This document shows positions 8,936-18,685 of a DNA stretch of 64,000 nucleotides, piece after piece. Source of the DNA: Sphingomonas sp. G-3-2-10 (GTDB taxonomy: Bacteria > Pseudomonadota > Alphaproteobacteria > Sphingomonadales > Sphingomonadaceae); the NCBI RefSeq assembly GCF_012927115.1, contig NZ_JABBFY010000002.1:372001-436000 (forward strand), given 5' to 3'. The notes under the pieces were generated by a model. The model was not told where the DNA came from. It made no database searches and was given only the letters and a program-made list of their open reading frames with translations. The position numbers and the translations under genes are program-made. Numbering within the stretch: the stretch's first letter is position 1; every line of letters starts with the position of its first letter.

Positions 8936-9723
8936 AGCTGCCCTTCGTCCAGATCGACGCATTCGCCGACCGGCCCTTCACCGGCAATCAGGCCGCGGTG
9001 ATGCCGCTCGACGCGTGGCTCGACGATACGGTGCTTCAGGCAATCGCGGAGGAAAACAATCTCGCCGAGACCGCCTTCATCATCCCCGACGCCAGCGGCG
9101 CGGCGGATTACGAGCTGCGCTGGTTCACCCCTGCGGTGGAAGTCGCGCTGTGCGGCCATGCGACGCTGGCAAGCGGACACTATGTCCTCGGCCAGTTTCC
9201 AGACCGCGAGCGGGTAACCTTCCGCACCCGCAAGGCTGGCATCCTCGAAGTGGCGCGGGACGGCGACGGTTATGCGATGGCCTTGCCCGCCTATCCGCCC
9301 GAACCCGCGGAATTGCCCGAGATCCTCGCCGCGCTCGGCGTGACCAGCGGCGAAACGCTGCGCCACCCGAACGGCTACGACCTCGTCGTCCTCGACAGCG
9401 CCGAAGCCGTGCTGGCGCTTCAGCCCGATTTCAAGGCGCTGGCGGCGATCGGCGACACGCTCAACATCGTCACTGCGCCGGGCACCGATACCGACGTGGT
9501 CAGCCGCGTCTTCGCCCCGGCGGCGGGAATCGACGAGGATCCGGTGACGGGTTCGGCGCATTCGGTACTGACGCCCTATTGGGCCGCGCGATTGGGCCGC
9601 ACCCGCTTCACGGCCTATCAGGCGAGCAGGCGCGGCGGCCATGTCGGCTGCGAACTCTCAGGCGACCGCGCGATCCTGCGCGGGAAATGCGTCACGGTGA
9701 TCGAGGGCGTGTTCACGCTGTGA
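8932..9723 (+). CDS. PhzF-family isomerase/epimerase
   Basis: A 263-residue member of the PhzF (diaminopimelate epimerase-like fold) family. The conserved catalytic glutamate is E46 in NNLAETAF. The GHATLASGH segment (about 76-84) and the C-terminal DPVTGSAHSVL motif are typical. Family members isomerise phenazine precursors or other substrates, but no phenazine genes are nearby, so a housekeeping role is more likely. The ATG overlaps the preceding CDF stop in ATGA. The gene ends four bases before the convergent end of the next gene. Confidence 0.92.
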   Translation: MKLPFVQIDAFADRPFTGNQAAVMPLDAWLDDTVLQAIAEENNLAETAFIIPDASGAADYELRWFTPAVEVALCGHATLASGHYVLGQFPDRERVTFRTRKAGILEVARDGDGYAMALPAYPPEPAELPEILAALGVTSGETLRHPNGYDLVVLDSAEAVLALQPDFKALAAIGDTLNIVTAPGTDTDVVSRVFAPAAGIDEDPVTGSAHSVLTPYWAARLGRTRFTAYQASRRGGHVGCELSGDRAILRGKCVTVIEGVFTL

Positions 9724-9727
9724 AGCG

Positions 9728-10351
9728 TCAATAGACGTCCTTGAACGACCAGCCGCTCAGGCCGATCAGGTGCAGGCCGACCGCGCGGATGGCACCATCG
9801 TCCGGGCTCCAGCGCTTGAAGAAACGATAGCCTGCGCGATCGACGCCCTCGATGATCCACTCGGAGCCATCCATGCCCAGTTCGCAGTTGGCCGGCGCCT
9901 GATCGAAGATCGCATTTCTCGCCATCACGCCGCGCAGCCCTTGCACCTCTGCCGCGGTCATTGCCCGATCGACCCTTTTGGCAATCTTCCCCGGATCATA
10001 GCCACCGGCGCCGGACAATTGCCTTGCGGCGAGACGAAAGCCGCCGCCGGGCACCGGCTCGACGCGAATCACGACAGGTGCGTGGAACGTGCGCAGCCAG
10101 GTGAAGCGAAGGATGAAGTCGTCGCCCGATGGTGGCTTTCTTGCGGCCACGTAAAGCGAAGGCTCCTGCGCCGCGCGGAGATGCTTCGAGAACCAGCCAT
10201 TCTCGAAATCACTGAGGATGGGCATCGGACGGCCATTGTCACGGCAGCTGAGGGGGGTCGTGGCCAGAGCGGGCGGGAAATAAGGGTCCGGCGGCATCTC
10301 GGCCGACGACAGGGCGATTTGCGCAAGGCTCCACGTCAAAGGTCCGATCAT
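9728..10351 (-). CDS. Hypothetical protein, lipid/cofactor association not evident
   Basis: A predicted 207-residue protein I do not recognise. It starts MIGPLTWSLA with a short hydrophobic N-terminus that could be a signal peptide ending near residue 15-20. The body is mixed alpha/beta with a conserved-looking C-terminal stretch (DGSEWIIEGVDRAGYRFFKRWSP), which suggests a soluble secreted or periplasmic protein. It begins 22 bases after the mnmA stop on the same strand and is probably co-transcribed with it. I start at the ATG at 10351; the frame is open further upstream but that part is antisense to mnmA. Confidence 0.65.
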   Translation of the reverse strand: MIGPLTWSLAQIALSSAEMPPDPYFPPALATTPLSCRDNGRPMPILSDFENGWFSKHLRAAQEPSLYVAARKPPSGDDFILRFTWLRTFHAPVVIRVEPVPGGGFRLAARQLSGAGGYDPGKIAKRVDRAMTAAEVQGLRGVMARNAIFDQAPANCELGMDGSEWIIEGVDRAGYRFFKRWSPDDGAIRAVGLHLIGLSGWSFKDVY

Positions 10352-10373
10352 CGCCGATCTCTCTTCTGCCTTG

Positions 10374-11483
10374 TCAGACGGCCGCCATCTCCGCCCGTTC
10401 GGTCTCGGCGATCCAGCCACCGCCCAGTACACGCTCGCCGGCATAGAGCACCGCCGCCTGTCCCGGCGCAACGCCATATTCGGGCGTGTCGAACACCAGC
10501 CGCTCGCCATCGAAGCGCGCGGGGACCGGCTTGGCCATCGAGCGGACCTTCACGGTCATCTCGCCCGAATAGTCGCCGCCCAGCCAGTTGACGTTCTCGA
10601 CTCGCGCGGCGCGGACCGCCAGTGCGCGCTTCGGCCCGACGATCACGTCGCGCGTCGCGGGATCGAGGCGCAGCACGTAGAGCGGCTCGGGGCTGCCGCC
10701 GATCTCGAGGCCGCGGCGCTGGCCCACGGTGAAGTGGATGAAGCCGCGATGCTCGCCCAGCTTGCGCCCGGCCTCATCGACGATCGCGCCGCCGGTCTCC
10801 GCCTCGGGACGCAGCTTCTTCACCAGCGTGGCGTAGTCGCCGTCGGGGACGAAGCAGATATCCTGGCTGTCGGGCTTGCCCGCCACGCCCAGCCCCAGCT
10901 CGGCCGCCAGTTCGCGAACCTGTGCCTTGGGCATGCCGCCCAGCGGAAAGCGCAGGAAATCGAGCTGCGCCGAAGTGGTGGCGAACAGGAAATAGCTCTG
11001 GTCGCGCGCCGGATCGTACGCGCGGTGCAGCTCCGCCCCCTGCGCGCCCATCACCCGCCGCACATAATGGCCGGTCGCGAGGCAATCCGCGCCGAGATCG
11101 CGCGCCAGCTTGAACAGATCGGTGAATTTCGGCCCCATATTGCATTTCACGCAGGGGATCGGGGTGCGCCCGGCGAGATATTCGTCGGCGAAATCGTCGA
11201 TCACCGTCTCGCGGAAGCTGCTCTCGTGGTCGAAGACGTAATGCGCGATGCCCAGCTTGTCGCAAACCGCGCGCGCGTCGCGAATGTCGCGGCCCGCGCA
11301 GCAGCTGCCCGCACGGCCCACCGCTTCGCCATGATCGTAGAGCTGGAGCGTGACGCCGATCGTCTCCGCGCCCGTCCGCGCAGCGAGTCCCGCCACCACC
11401 GACGAGTCGACGCCGCCCGACATGGCAACGACGATGCGTCGTGCCTTGAGCGGCTCCGCCAGCTGGAAATCCCCGGTCATCAT
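10374..11483 (-). CDS. mnmA: tRNA-specific 2-thiouridylase MnmA
   Basis: Thiolates U34 of tRNA-Lys, tRNA-Glu and tRNA-Gln to s2U. The 369-residue protein has the PP-loop ATP-binding motif SGGVDSS (about 22-28). It has the two catalytic cysteines, in [11 protein letters not shown] and in DSQDICFVP, and the C-terminal beta-barrel block [10 protein letters not shown]. The start is among several in-frame ATGs; 11483 ([10 protein letters not shown]) is chosen, with 11480 and 11495 also possible. The sulfur relay partners are not in the window. Confidence 0.96.
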   Translation of the reverse strand: MMTGDFQLAEPLKARRIVVAMSGGVDSSVVAGLAARTGAETIGVTLQLYDHGEAVGRAGSCCAGRDIRDARAVCDKLGIAHYVFDHESSFRETVIDDFADEYLAGRTPIPCVKCNMGPKFTDLFKLARDLGADCLATGHYVRRVMGAQGAELHRAYDPARDQSYFLFATTSAQLDFLRFPLGGMPKAQVRELAAELGLGVAGKPDSQDICFVPDGDYATLVKKLRPEAETGGAIVDEAGRKLGEHRGFIHFTVGQRRGLEIGGSPEPLYVLRLDPATRDVIVGPKRALAVRAARVENVNWLGGDYSGEMTVKVRSMAKPVPARFDGERLVFDTPEYGVAPGQAAVLYAGERVLGGGWIAETERAEMAAV

Positions 11484-11571
11484 GGGCGCGCACATAGGGG
11501 CACGCGGCGTTTTGCGCCAGTCCGGGACGCTTCCGCCCCAGAATGGGACCAAGCGTTAAGCCCCCGTTTTC

Positions 11572-11871
11572 ATGCCCTTTACCGGCCCTTCATTGATCCT
11601 CGTTAGGAATGGCCATCCGATAGAAATTCGATTGGATGTGTTTGTGGATTTGAGCTTCGCCAGGCTGGACAGGGATTTCGCGGTCACCGCGATGCCCACC
11701 GAGCTGGCGGTTCTGCTGGTCGGCGTAGCCGCGCGGCAGGCGTCGTCCCCGACCGCCCGGGCCCAGGCCCGGCTGGATCTGGTGACGCCGGCCGAAGCGC
11801 TGCTCGCTCCGCTGCACGCATCCTTTCACCGTGCCGTCGCTGCCGCGCTGAGAAGCTGGCAGCGGGAATGA
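11572..11871 (+). CDS. Possible small hypothetical protein
   Basis: A 99-codon frame beginning ATGCCCTTTACC. The product starts MPFTGPSLILVRNG and is amphipathic, with an alpha-helical C-terminal half rich in Ala, Leu and Arg. The first third is less GC-rich than neighbouring genes, and no ribosome-binding site is obvious. It occupies an otherwise empty gap between divergent mnmA and sciP. I recognise no domain. It could be a real short gene or a chance frame in a promoter region. Confidence 0.35.
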   Translation: MPFTGPSLILVRNGHPIEIRLDVFVDLSFARLDRDFAVTAMPTELAVLLVGVAARQASSPTARAQARLDLVTPAEALLAPLHASFHRAVAAALRSWQRE

Positions 11872-11976
11872 AGACCGCGTTTACCGTGCCGTTTTAGCCG
11901 ATGTTCAAGTCAGGTGAATTACGGTCGTTTCAGTGTTGAGTGAGAGGGGGCCCCCCGCCCCGATCGAGGTTGGTAG

Positions 11977-12276
11977 ATGATTGAGAACCAGAAAATCCGT
12001 CCCGCGAAAGTGATTGGCCCGCTCGGCGAACCGCTGACGCTGGATTCGCTTCCCCCGCCCGAGACGACCCGCTGGGTCGTGCGGCGCAAGGCGGAAGTGG
12101 TCGCGGCGGTCAATGGCGGCCTGCTCAGCGTGGACGAAGTTTGCGCCCGCTACGGCCTGACCGTCGAGGAATTCGCCGGCTGGCAGCGCGCGATCGATCG
12201 CTCGGGGATGCCGGGACTGCGCGTGACGCGCATCCAGCATTACCGCTCGCTCTACGAGCGCCAGCAGAAATACTGA
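11977..12276 (+). CDS. sciP: SciP-like DUF1153 protein, CtrA antagonist
   Basis: A 99-residue helix-turn-helix protein of the DUF1153 family. In Caulobacter SciP represses CtrA-activated promoters in G1 by contacting CtrA and DNA. Conserved stretches are VIGPLGEPLTL, the TRWVVRRKAEVVAAV helix (about 31-45), the helix-turn-helix GGLLSVDEVCARYGLTVEEF and the terminal WQRAIDRSGMPGLR. Length and order match the family. A strong rho-independent terminator follows 24 bases after the stop, so it is monocistronic. Calling it a cell-cycle regulator rests on the family; the CtrA regulon of this organism is not visible here. Confidence 0.9.
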   Translation: MIENQKIRPAKVIGPLGEPLTLDSLPPPETTRWVVRRKAEVVAAVNGGLLSVDEVCARYGLTVEEFAGWQRAIDRSGMPGLRVTRIQHYRSLYERQQKY

Positions 12277-12300
12277 TTTTCCCGCTCCCATCGGGAATGG

Positions 12301-12342
12301 AACGGCCCGCTTCCCGCGAGGGAGGCGGGCCGTTTCGGTTTT
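12301..12342 (+). terminator. Rho-independent terminator of sciP
   Basis: The arms AACGGCCCGC (12301-12310) and GCGGGCCGTT (12325-12334) continue inward through a U-G wobble and four more pairs to a GCGA tetraloop, giving a 15-bp stem. A TTTCGGTTTT tail follows. Confidence 0.88.
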
Positions 12343-12556
12343 CGCGGTTGGGTGCGATCCTTACCTGATGTGAGGAACGTCGAACCCGCAGGGTTCGCAA
12401 GCGCGACAGCGCGCTGGCCGAAAGGCAGCCCCATCCGAGGCATGCGCGCAGCGCATAAGCCGCGAGATCGAACAAACCCTCATGGAACCAACCGGGCTCG
12501 TTACGACTTTTCCCATCCGCAAGCCCGGTGTGACGGGCTAAACGGAGGGACGGAAC

Positions 12557-12814
12557 ATGATCGGTCTTATTGTCTGGCTCGTTATCGGTGGTGTGGTCGG
12601 CTGGCTTGCCAGCCTCGTGATGCGCACCGATGGCCAGCAGGGTATCTTCCTGAACATCGTCGTCGGCGTCATCGGCGCCTTTGTCGGCGGGCTGCTGTTC
12701 GGCGGCTCGATCAACGAGACCCCGACCAACCCGATGGCGTTCATCGTGTCGCTGGTCGGCGCGATCATCCTGCTCGCGATCGTCAATCTGGTTCGCCGCG
12801 GCGCCGTCCGCTAA
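12557..12814 (+). CDS. GlsB/YeaQ/YmgE-family small membrane protein
   Basis: An 85-residue protein of the transglycosylase-associated (GlsB/YeaQ/YmgE) family. It has three hydrophobic helices: about 2-20, 29-50 and 61-80. The glycine-zipper-like GGVVGWLASL and GVIGAFVGGLL patterns are typical. It is a small inner-membrane protein of unknown activity, often stress-induced. The ATG follows a GGAGGG-type ribosome-binding site in ACGGAGGGACGGAAC. A shared bidirectional terminator separates it from the convergent SIMPL gene. A paralogue lies just beyond that gene at 13693-13953. Confidence 0.9.
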   Translation: MIGLIVWLVIGGVVGWLASLVMRTDGQQGIFLNIVVGVIGAFVGGLLFGGSINETPTNPMAFIVSLVGAIILLAIVNLVRRGAVR

Positions 12815-12831
12815 GCGAAGCCGGATCCGAC

Positions 12832-12869
12832 AAAAAAGGGCCGCCCCGGCAGGGACGGCCCTTTTTTTT
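12832..12869. terminator. Bidirectional rho-independent terminator
   Basis: AAAAAAGGGCCG (12832-12843) pairs with CGGCCCTTTTTT (12856-12867). The stem has an A-run on the left and a T-run on the right. It ends transcription from the GlsB-like gene on the plus strand and from the SIMPL gene on the minus strand. Confidence 0.92.
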
Positions 12870-12886
12870 GCGTGCAAGGCCCCGCC

Positions 12887-13606
12887 TTACTTCAGCAGGA
12901 ACCGCATGGTGACGGTCGCAGTGACTTCCTGCTCGCCGGCCTGCACGCTCACGCCCTTGGCATCGTAAGCGGCAAAGCGTTCCGCGGTGGGGAAGACCCG
13001 CGACGGCGACGCGTCCGAGATCGACAGGATGCGATCGACCCGCAGCCCCGACGCCTTGGCATAGAGTTCGGCGCGCGACCGCGCCTGCGCCACGGCATCG
13101 ACTCGCGCTTCGTTCAGCGCTTCGGCAGGCTGGCTCAGCGTCAGGTTCGGACCCGAGATGGTGTTCGCGCCTTCCTTCACCAGCACGTCGAGGATCGCGC
13201 CCGATTTCGAAACGTCGCGGAAGCGCACGCTCACGCTGTTCGACGCCATATAGGCGAAGATCACCTGCGGCTGGCCGTCCACCGGATTGCGATATTGCGG
13301 CTGGAGCGAGATGTTCGAGGTCTGGATGTCACGCGGAGCAATGCCCGCCGCCTTCAGAGCGGCGACCACCCGGTTCATCCGCCCATTGTTCTGCGCCAGC
13401 GCTTCGGCGGCGGTCGCCGCCTGGGTCGTCACGCCTGCCTCGATGATCGCGACGTCGGGCACGCGAACCGAACGGCCCTCGGCGGTGATCTCGAGCAGCG
13501 TGCCTTCGTGCTGCATCATCGGCGGACGTGGCTGCATGTCCTGCGCCGCGGCGGGCAGCGCCGAAAAAGCCGCCAGCGCCGCCAGACCAAGAGTGATCGC
13601 CTTCAT
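12887..13606 (-). CDS. SIMPL-domain (DUF541) periplasmic protein
   Basis: A 239-residue exported protein. The first 21 residues are a signal peptide ending ALPAAAQ. The rest is a single SIMPL/DUF541 domain with EGRSVRVPDVAIIEAGV near the start, the DIQTSNISLQPQY motif and a late ARSRAELYAKASGL helix. Bacterial members such as Brucella BP26/OMP28 are periplasmic and form channel-like oligomers; their function is not settled. The gene is bounded by a terminator on both sides, so it is probably transcribed alone. Confidence 0.9.
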   Translation of the reverse strand: MKAITLGLAALAAFSALPAAAQDMQPRPPMMQHEGTLLEITAEGRSVRVPDVAIIEAGVTTQAATAAEALAQNNGRMNRVVAALKAAGIAPRDIQTSNISLQPQYRNPVDGQPQVIFAYMASNSVSVRFRDVSKSGAILDVLVKEGANTISGPNLTLSQPAEALNEARVDAVAQARSRAELYAKASGLRVDRILSISDASPSRVFPTAERFAAYDAKGVSVQAGEQEVTATVTMRFLLK

Positions 13607-13615
13607 TCACCGTCT

Positions 13616-13661
13616 CCAAAAACGAATAGTCCCGCGAACGGCCTTGCCGCGCGCGGGACTA
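13616..13661 (-). terminator. Terminator downstream of the second GlsB-like gene
   Basis: TAGTCCCGCG (13627-13636) and CGCGGGACTA (13652-13661) form a 10-bp stem. Read on the minus strand it is followed by TTCGTTTTT. It lies after the GlsB-like gene and before the SIMPL start. Confidence 0.75.
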
Positions 13662-13692
13662 ACCGAAACTGAATGAAGCGGATCGCGGCCGT

Positions 13693-13953
13693 TCAGGCGC
13701 GCTTCGCCATGACGAGGCGATACACGACCAGCAGAATCACCGCGCCGGCGGTAGCGGCGGCATAGGCCTGCCACGTGCTGTCGGCGATGGTCAGGCCCAT
13801 CATCGGCGTCAGATACTTCGCCAGCAGCGCGCCCGCGATGCCCAGCAGGATCGTCACGATGATTCCGCCCGGATCCTTGCCCGGCATGATGAGCTTGCCG
13901 AGCGCACCCGCGACAAGGCCGATAAGAAGCCAACCGATGATACCTGTAGGCAT
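13693..13953 (-). CDS. GlsB/YeaQ/YmgE-family small membrane protein (second copy)
   Basis: An 86-residue protein of the same family as the product at 12557-12814. The sequence begins MPTGIIGWLLIGLVAGALG, the canonical N-terminus of the family, and contains the conserved PGKDPGGIIVTILLGIAGA block followed by a third hydrophobic segment. The ATG at 13953 is preceded by a near-perfect AGGAGG seven bases upstream. It is divergent from the RND efflux operon and has its own terminator. The two paralogues are quite different in sequence, so they are not a recent duplication. Confidence 0.92.
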   Translation of the reverse strand: MPTGIIGWLLIGLVAGALGKLIMPGKDPGGIIVTILLGIAGALLAKYLTPMMGLTIADSTWQAYAAATAGAVILLVVYRLVMAKRA

Positions 13954-14260
13954 GGGTAATCCTCCTGTTTCGGCCCGCCATTCCAGACCTGGGCGGAGCG
14001 TCGCGCCATGCAGCGGCCAATGCAACCCCGTTTCTTTGGCCGATTCTTCCGCCGCCGATTCGGACGGCGCTTCGGCCCGCTCTTCGGATCGTCGCGAACC
14101 CAACCGTTCCGGGCCATTCGCGAGCCGCTCGCGCTTGCGGAAACATATGGAAACAGGCAATGCGCGCACAGGGAGGAAACGACCACTTGTGGTCGGTGCC
14201 TTATTCATCTAATACAGTGTTTTCCTGGGGCACCGGCGTCTGCCGGATCAGGTGGCGCAT
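13954..14260. other. Intergenic region upstream of the RND operon
   Basis: These 307 bases separate two divergent genes. A short plus-strand frame here is arginine/phenylalanine-rich and shows no domain, so I treat the stretch as non-coding. It contains a perfect GACCAC-TT-GTGGTC dyad (14181-14194) and an AT-richer segment ending TCTAATACAGTG that could hold a -10 element for the efflux genes. Confidence 0.5.
14181..14194. promoter_or_regulatory. Candidate operator palindrome upstream of the RND genes
   Basis: GACCAC-TT-GTGGTC is a perfect 6-bp dyad with a two-base spacer. It lies about 67 bases upstream of the periplasmic adaptor start and next to a TAATAC -10-like hexamer. A repressor site is a reasonable guess, but no regulator gene is adjacent. 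Confidence 0.4.
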
Positions 14261-15457
14261 ATGAACTATGAGGCGGGAATGTTGGGCAGAAGCGAGCGGC
14301 TCGAATATGTCGGTGAGGAAACGCGGGGCCGTCGCCGGTGGCTGTGGATCATCGGCGGTCTGGTGGTGCTCGCGCTGATCGCGGCCGCCTTCATGATGCG
14401 GGGCGGCAGCCAGCCGCCCGCGGGCGACGCTGCCAAGGGCGGCGCCGCAAAGAAGGACAATAGCCAGCTCCCCACCGTGACCTACGCCATTCCGGGCAGC
14501 TCGGATGTCGCGACCGTCATCACCGGCACCGGCTCGCTGGCCGCGCGCCGCGAAATGCCCGTCGGCGTCGCCGGCGAAGGCGGCATGGTCACGCGCGTCC
14601 TCGTCGAGCCGGGCCAGTGGGTCCAGGCCGGTCAGGTGCTGGCAACCGTCGATCGCTCGGTTCAGGTCCAGACTGCCGATTCGCTCGCGGCGCAGATCCG
14701 CGCCGCCCGCGCCGATGCCGCGCTGGCACAGGCCGAGCTCGAGCGCGCGCAGGCGCTGCTCGGCCGCGGCTTCGTCTCCAAGGCCGATATCGATCGCAAG
14801 ACCGCGACCCGCGACGCCGCGAACGCCCGCGTCCGCATCGCCGAAGCGCAGCTTCGCGAAACCCAGGCGCGCAACCGCCGCCTCGACATCCGCGCCCCTG
14901 CGGCCGGCCTCGTCCTGACCCGCTCGGTCGAGCCGGGCCAGATCATCAGCTCGGGCTCGGGCGTGCTGTTCCGCATGGCGCAGGGCGGCCAGATGGAGCT
15001 TCGCGCCCAGCTCGCCGAATCCGATCTCCAGCGCGTCCGCATCGGCACCCGCGCGCAGGTGACCCCGGTCGGCGGCGAACAGACCTTCAGCGGCGAAGTA
15101 TGGCAGGTCTCGCCGGTCATCGATCCGCAGACCCGTCAGGGCATCGCCCGCGTTGCGCTTACCTATAATCCGGCGCTGCGCCCGGGCGGTTTCGCTTCGG
15201 TGCAGATCGTGTCGGGCGGCCAGCGCGCGCCGCAGCTGCCCCAGTCGGCGGTGCAGAGCGACGAAAAGGGCAATTTCGTCTATATCCTCGACAAGGACGA
15301 CAAGGCGGTCCGCCAGTCGGTCACCACCGGCGACGTGTCCGAAAAGGGCGTGGTGATCACCAGCGGCCTGCAGGGCAACGAGCGCGTCGTGTTGACCGCT
15401 GGCGCGTTCCTGAACGCGGGCCAGAAGGTCAAGCCGGTCCAGCAGAAGAAGCAGTAA
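14261..15457 (+). CDS. RND efflux periplasmic adaptor (membrane fusion protein)
   Basis: A 398-residue HlyD/AcrA-type adaptor linking an RND pump to an outer-membrane channel. A cytoplasmic N-terminus of about 25 residues precedes one membrane anchor (about 28-45). The lipoyl halves, helical hairpin (about 130-200, rich in Ala/Glu/Arg) and beta-barrel region with ESDLQRVRIG follow. I start at the ATG at 14261, which has AGGTGG five bases upstream; a GTG at 14252 and an ATG at 14279 are alternatives. It is followed 41 bases later by the permease. No outer-membrane factor gene is linked. Confidence 0.93.
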   Translation: MNYEAGMLGRSERLEYVGEETRGRRRWLWIIGGLVVLALIAAAFMMRGGSQPPAGDAAKGGAAKKDNSQLPTVTYAIPGSSDVATVITGTGSLAARREMPVGVAGEGGMVTRVLVEPGQWVQAGQVLATVDRSVQVQTADSLAAQIRAARADAALAQAELERAQALLGRGFVSKADIDRKTATRDAANARVRIAEAQLRETQARNRRLDIRAPAAGLVLTRSVEPGQIISSGSGVLFRMAQGGQMELRAQLAESDLQRVRIGTRAQVTPVGGEQTFSGEVWQVSPVIDPQTRQGIARVALTYNPALRPGGFASVQIVSGGQRAPQLPQSAVQSDEKGNFVYILDKDDKAVRQSVTTGDVSEKGVVITSGLQGNERVVLTAGAFLNAGQKVKPVQQKKQ

Positions 15458-15498
15458 GCTCCGGTCCGCCGGATCCAAGTTTGCAGGGATAGTCGATC

Positions 15499-18400
15499 AT
15501 GAGCTTCCGCAACATCTCGGCCTGGGCGATCCGCAACCCGGTGCCGCCCATCGTCCTTTTCCTGTTCCTGACCATCGCGGGGCTGCTCAGCTTCAACCGC
15601 ATGGACGTGAACAACGAACCGGACATCGACTTCCCGATCGTCTGGATTTCGATCTCGCAGCCCGGCGCCGCGCCGAGCGAGCTCGAGAACCAGATCACGC
15701 AGAAGGTCGAGGCCGCGGTGCGCAGCCTCCAGGGCATCGACGAGATCAACTCGACCGTCCAGGAAGGCAATTCGCAGACCGTCGTCCAGCTTGAGCTCGG
15801 CATGCCGATCGATCGCGCGGTCGAGGACGTGCGCAGCGCGATCCAGCAGATCCGCGGCGATCTTCCCGACGGCATCCTCGAGCCGCAGGTCGGCCGCGCC
15901 AACACCACCGACAACGACATCGCCAGCTTCACCGCGGTCGCCACCGACATGACCGTCGAGCAGCTGAGCTGGTACATCGACAATACCGTGTCGAAGGAAC
16001 TGCGCTCGGTCTCCGGCCTCGCCGCGGTCAACCGCAATGGCGGCGTCAATCGCGAGATCCGCGTGATCCTCGATCCCGCCAAGCTGCAAAGCTATGGCAT
16101 CACCGCGACCGCGGTGAACCAGCAGCTGCGCGCAAGCAACCTCAACGCGCCGGGCGGCCGCACCGAGATTTCGGGCTTCGAACAGTCGGTCCGCGTGCTG
16201 GGCAACGCCGACAGCGCCTATAAGCTCGGCCAGCAGCAGATCGCGCTGGGCGGCGGCCGCACCGTGCGCCTCGCCGATATCGGGCAGGTGGTCGACAAAT
16301 ATGCCGAACAGCGCAGCCTGGCCTATTATAACGGCCAGCAGGTCATCGCGTTCGACATCCAGCGCTCGAAGGGCGGCTCGGACGTTACCGTGTTCCACGA
16401 AGCGCAGGCCAAGCTGAAGGAGCTCGAGGAGCGCAATCCGAAGGTCCGCTTCGAGCTGCTGTTCAACCAGTCGCAATATGCCGAGCAGCAATATCACTCG
16501 GCGATGGAAGCGATGATCGAAGGCGCCGTGCTGGCGGTCATCGTCGTGTTCCTGTTCCTGCGCGACTGGCGCGCGACCTTCATCTCGGCGCTGGCGATCC
16601 CGCTATCCGCCATCCCCGCTTTCTGGTTCATGGACCTGCTCGGCTTCACGCTGAACCAGATGACCCTGCTCGCGCTCAGCCTCGTGGCCGGGGTGCTCGT
16701 CGACGATGCGATCGTGGAGATCGAGAATATCGTCAGACACATGCGAATGGGCAAAACGGCCTATCAGGCCTCGATCGACGCCGCCGACGAGATCGGCGTG
16801 GCGGTGCTCGCCACCACCATGTCGATCGTCGCGGTGTTCCTGCCGGTCGGCCTGATGCCGGGCATTTCGGGCCAGTTCTTCAAGAATTTCGGCCTCACCG
16901 TCGTGGCTTCGGTGCTCATGTCGCTGGCCGTGGCGCGATTGCTGACGCCGATGATCGCGGCCTATTTCCTCAAGGCCAAGGGTCATGCCTCGCACGGCGA
17001 AGGCAGGATCATGAACTGGTACGTCAACTTCCTGCGCTGGACGCTGCGCCATCGCTGGTCGGCGGTGCTGGCGGGCTTCGTCTCGTTCGCGCTGACGATC
17101 TTCTGCTTCATGTCGCTGCCGATCACCTTCCAGCCGACCCAGGACCAGGAAAGCTCGACTGCGACGATCGAAATGGTGCCCGGCACCACGCTCGAGCAGA
17201 CCGAAGCCGTGGTCGCCCGCGTCGCCGAGCGGCTGCGCAAGGAGCCCGATGTCGAGAACATCTATTCGCGCGCGTTCGTCGGCAATGGCCGCGTCGTGGC
17301 GATCTACAAGGAAGACAAGAAGGAAACGAGCGACGAGTTCGAGCGCCGCGTCGCGCCCGACCTGCTCGCCATCGCCGACGCGCGCGTCGGCTTCCGCTCG
17401 CAACAGGGCTGGGGCGGCAGCGGCCGCGCACTGACCATCACGCTGGGCGGCGCCGATCCCGAAGCGCTGAACCAGACCGCGTTCACGCTGGTCGAGCAGA
17501 TGGCCGGTCTCAAGTCGGTGATCGCCCCGCGCATCTCGGGCGATCTCAAGCGGCCTGAAATCGTGATCAAGCCGCGTTTCGATCTGGCCGCGAACATGGG
17601 CGTCACCACCCAGGCGCTCAGCTCGGCGATCCGCATCGCGACGCTGGGCGATATCGACCAGAACAGCGCGCGCTTCTCGCTGAGCGATCGTCAGATCCCG
17701 ATCCGCGTCGCGCTCGAAGAAAGCGCCCGCGAACGCCTCTCGACGATCCAGAACCTGCCGGTCGCCACCCAGTCGGGCGGCTCGGTGCCGCTGCGGGTGA
17801 TCGCCGACATCAGCTTCGGCGCGGGCCCGACCCGCATCGAGCGGCTCAACCTGCAGCGCCGGATCATCGTCGGCGCCGACATCGCGATCGATCCCAAGAC
17901 CGGCAAGCCGTTCGTGACCAGCGAGATCATGAAGCAGATCGACAATCTGCCGATCATGAAGAACCTGCCCACGGGCGTCGGCAAGCTGACCGTCGGATCG
18001 GCCAAGTGGCAGGCGGAGATGCTCAACAACTTCTTCATCGCGCTGGCGGCGGGCATCTTCCTCGTCTTCGCGGTGCTGGTGCTGCTGTATCGCCGCTTCA
18101 TGTCGCCGCTGGTGAACATGGGTTCGCTGCTCCTCGCGCCGCTGGGCGGGTTGCTCGCGCTGATGGCGTTCGGCCAGCCGCTGTCGCTGCCGGTGTTCAT
18201 CGGCATCCTCATGCTCTTCGGCATCGTCGCGAAGAACTCGATCCTGCTGATCGACTTCGCGATCGAGGAGATGGAGAAGGGCGTCGACAAGTTCACCGCG
18301 ATCCTCGACGCCGGGCACAAGCGCGCCCAGCCGATCGTGATGACCACCGTCGCGATGGTCGCGGGCATGGTGCCCACCGCCATCTCGCTCTCGGGCGACA

Positions 18401-18645
18401 ATGCGTGGCGTCAGCCGATGGGCATCGTCGTGATCGGCGGCCTGATCCTGTCGACCATCCTCACCCTCGTCATCGTGCCGGCCAGCTTCAGCCTGGCGGT
18501 GGGCGTCGAAATGTGGCTCGGGCCGAAGCTGCGCAAGACGCTGCTCACCTACAAGCCCGGCGACGAGCATGGCGGCGGCGAGCTGATCGAGCAGCGCGGC
18601 GGGCATATCGACTACAAGCCCGAAAGCCCCAAGCCGGCCGAGTGA
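15499..18645 (+). CDS. RND-family efflux permease (HAE1 type)
   Basis: A 1048-residue proton-driven inner-membrane pump of the resistance-nodulation-division superfamily. Two repeats of one plus five membrane helices surround large periplasmic loops. The TM4 proton-relay aspartates are present in [13 protein letters not shown]. The equivalent position in the second half carries the family [13 protein letters not shown] motif. The length is normal for HAE1/MexF-like pumps. The substrate cannot be told from sequence; the sequence type resembles the multidrug group rather than the metal group. It forms an operon with the adaptor. Confidence 0.95.
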   Translation: MSFRNISAWAIRNPVPPIVLFLFLTIAGLLSFNRMDVNNEPDIDFPIVWISISQPGAAPSELENQITQKVEAAVRSLQGIDEINSTVQEGNSQTVVQLELGMPIDRAVEDVRSAIQQIRGDLPDGILEPQVGRANTTDNDIASFTAVATDMTVEQLSWYIDNTVSKELRSVSGLAAVNRNGGVNREIRVILDPAKLQSYGITATAVNQQLRASNLNAPGGRTEISGFEQSVRVLGNADSAYKLGQQQIALGGGRTVRLADIGQVVDKYAEQRSLAYYNGQQVIAFDIQRSKGGSDVTVFHEAQAKLKELEERNPKVRFELLFNQSQYAEQQYHSAMEAMIEGAVLAVIVVFLFLRDWRATFISALAIPLSAIPAFWFMDLLGFTLNQMTLLALSLVAGVLVDDAIVEIENIVRHMRMGKTAYQASIDAADEIGVAVLATTMSIVAVFLPVGLMPGISGQFFKNFGLTVVASVLMSLAVARLLTPMIAAYFLKAKGHASHGEGRIMNWYVNFLRWTLRHRWSAVLAGFVSFALTIFCFMSLPITFQPTQDQESSTATIEMVPGTTLEQTEAVVARVAERLRKEPDVENIYSRAFVGNGRVVAIYKEDKKETSDEFERRVAPDLLAIADARVGFRSQQGWGGSGRALTITLGGADPEALNQTAFTLVEQMAGLKSVIAPRISGDLKRPEIVIKPRFDLAANMGVTTQALSSAIRIATLGDIDQNSARFSLSDRQIPIRVALEESARERLSTIQNLPVATQSGGSVPLRVIADISFGAGPTRIERLNLQRRIIVGADIAIDPKTGKPFVTSEIMKQIDNLPIMKNLPTGVGKLTVGSAKWQAEMLNNFFIALAAGIFLVFAVLVLLYRRFMSPLVNMGSLLLAPLGGLLALMAFGQPLSLPVFIGILMLFGIVAKNSILLIDFAIEEMEKGVDKFTAILDAGHKRAQPIVMTTVAMVAGMVPTAISLSGDNAWRQPMGIVVIGGLILSTILTLVIVPASFSLAVGVEMWLGPKLRKTLLTYKPGDEHGGGELIEQRGGHIDYKPESPKPAE

Positions 18646-18685
18646 TCTCCGGTCCGGTGAACCTAAAGCGGTCTCGACGATTGGG

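Noticed and set aside
14008..14271. Small arginine/phenylalanine-rich frame before the RND adaptor
   Set aside because: It overlaps the adaptor start and a likely promoter, has no domain and shows unusual composition.
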